Shown here piece after piece: positions 63,801-64,000 of a stretch of 64,000 nucleotides of DNA. The stretch is from Smithellaceae bacterium. GTDB lineage: Bacteria > Desulfobacterota > Syntrophia > Syntrophales > Smithellaceae. A program made the position numbers and the translations under genes. A model generated the notes under the pieces. That model was given only the letters and a program-made list of their open reading frames with translations, was not told where the DNA came from and searched no databases. The first letter of the stretch is position 1; every line of letters starts with the position of its first letter. Where the stretch lies: the NCBI GenBank assembly GCA_030690945.1, contig JAUYFM010000068.1, positions 1-64,000 on the forward strand, read 5' to 3'.

Positions 63801-64000
63801 GAGCAATGTTCTCCGAATTTCAGGGGTTGTGTGGCCGCAAGGGCGATAGCACCGATCTCGGCGGCCTCGGGAATATTCAGGTCGCCCTGGGCCGATTCTT
63901 CCAGGAATGATCCGGTTCCTGCGGAACAAGCTTCATTCATGGCATAATCGATCGGGACTTTGTTTTTCAGCGAAACATACTTGGCGTCCTGGCCGCCGAT
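60899..64000 (-). CDS. 2-hydroxyacyl-CoA dehydratase activase-type protein, 5' end outside window
   Basis: This partial gene gives 1033 visible residues and continues beyond 64000. The visible N-terminal part is the end of a BcrAD/BadFG/HgdC-type ATPase, starting at IGGQDAKYVSL and including MNEACSAGTGSFLE and VLQGGVAKNKAV. A Cys-rich linker follows (CKACDNFCPVRIL, GGRCNKYTN), then a DUF2229-type domain and an HgdB-like region with CREQ-free segments such as GKECLPSLLVLGSAL and TTTGPCRTGQYF. Such large proteins are linked to radical dehydration or reduction of acyl-CoA. No partner dehydratase is in the window. Confidence 0.85.
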   Translation of the reverse strand: MGGQDAKYVSLKNKVPIDYAMNEACSAGTGSFLEESAQGDLNIPEAAEIGAIALAATQPLKFGEHCSAFINSDIRNAIQQGASREDITAGIVTSIVSNYLNRVVGNRTIGKNIVLQGGVAKNKAVPLAFAMLLDKDILVPPDPEMMGCFGVGILAKQKITEGFLPKATYDIDQILTTEIIYEKEFQCKACDNFCPVRILNVNGHKYMFGGRCNKYTNIRKKKVFNEEEVIDYIEKRNDILFKECAPNPEELIRKRDYVVGIPRCFSIYTLWPLYSWFFHTLGIETFVSEEISHEGTARVESSYCFPAEIAHGAVQDIFNRKIDYIFLPHFRDMESYEKNAPATFCPITQSLPYYIKKAFPEIPEEKYLAPVVSFMYGIQKATEPFIAMAATLGVSESEAKNAFDVAYEKQMECFAKFTDLGKRALDEARQAKRAVIAVLGHPYNSFTTDANMGIPRKYTSRGYSVIPFDILPFEGQAIYPNMYWYYGQQDMKAGTLLKNEDNIFITYISNFSCAPDSFILHYLKWIMGVKPFLILELDSHTADAGVDTRIEAFLDIIEGYRSKLTDIREERYDNGLRFINNPGEAIHIKNDITGEKIPIKNNPRIKLLLSNMGRLSAELIGATIRGLGINAETMPVPDIYTLQMARNHASGKECLPSLLVLGSALKYLSSEKYRKDEIYILFVPTTTGPCRTGQYFVFYDNLFKDLRLENVLVFTMDADNSYNELGTEFSKYAWWAAIIGDYMKDVETSLRTCAADPAEAMVLYDQIWQKMISVAERDITKVFPVLKEIADTISRIPLARKMENCPKVLIVGEIYVRRDDFAVDELIQQLSRHGIIGKISNVAEWLYYCDFVRHYELKKKLGLVPWYRRVFASEFRDIIHWKIEHAYKHHVEKNVRKTLGVTGLVPRTPHDMDEIMKNTEKHFVSHELYSEISISSGVAATAMMDGYSGIVNISPFACLIGRVIEGLYTPWARERKYPTISIEIDGNLLPPNVLSKLEIFMLNVKRFRGKGDISTMVEREGAKAVAIDRKIIR

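Noticed and set aside
63014-63910. 298-codon plus-strand frame opposite the activase gene
   Set aside because: It is antisense to well-conserved activase motifs.

Overview
This 64 kb window reads as chromosome from an anaerobic, probably syntrophic deltaproteobacterium of the Syntrophaceae type (Smithella or Syntrophus relatives). That placement is an inference from gene content: a MetF-MetV-type methylenetetrahydrofolate reductase, a very large 2-hydroxyacyl-CoA dehydratase activase-type protein, two OFA-family formate/oxalate-type transporters, anaerobic glycerol-3-phosphate dehydrogenase GlpABC, Fe superoxide dismutase, an Mo-bis-MGD oxidoreductase with MobA, and an archaemetzincin. There is no rRNA, CRISPR array or prophage, and one tRNA (Arg, CCG).

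Layout. 1-3.7 kb is a decayed edge: an IS21-like end, a truncated DUF2130 gene, a SnoaL-like protein, a cytoplasmic molybdopterin oxidoreductase and a PAS-domain fragment, then the tRNA. 3.9-11.7 kb holds metF, an AMIN-amidase-LysM cell-wall hydrolase, a zinc-type ABC uptake operon (znuA-znuC-znuB plus a BASS symporter) and sodB. 11.8-15.8 kb on the minus strand has two HU/IHF-family genes around scpA-scpB-rluB and trpS. 16.2-21.2 kb has a UbiA prenyltransferase paired with an AhbD/NirJ-like radical SAM protein, a lipoprotein and a metalloprotease ending in a CFI-box C-terminal domain. 21.9-27.3 kb is the minus-strand glpK-glpA-glpB-glpC cluster. 27.5-35.2 kb has a secreted coiled-coil protein, TrkA/TrkH potassium uptake, and ileS-lspA. 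35.7-47 kb is mostly housekeeping: an LPP20-like protein, mutL-miaA, a TPR/SLH lipoprotein, valS, nadC, birA-coaX-coaE. 47.2-51.4 kb has a Cache histidine kinase with its sigma-54 activator, an archaemetzincin and a GcvH-like protein. 51.4-60.8 kb is a transporter block: three tandem SulP paralogues flanked at a distance by two OFA transporters, with a J-domain protein and mobA between. The window ends inside the activase gene.

The most unusual signal is not a gene. Intergenic gaps carry short palindromes that are nested inside one another in a regular pattern: 5-base arms separated by TGA or TAA on the left and by C-N-C-G-A on the right, closed by TGAA or TAAA. At 43687-43807 four arms are stacked, one of them changed on both sides so that pairing is kept, and the whole stack sits inside a palindrome beginning GTAG that occurs intact twice elsewhere in the window. 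This suggests a REP-like family that grows by insertion into palindrome centres, or a selected ladder-like hairpin. Related copies lie at 5.5-5.75 kb and 21.2-21.8 kb.

All identifications are from reading the sequence and recalled family motifs; no database search was run.
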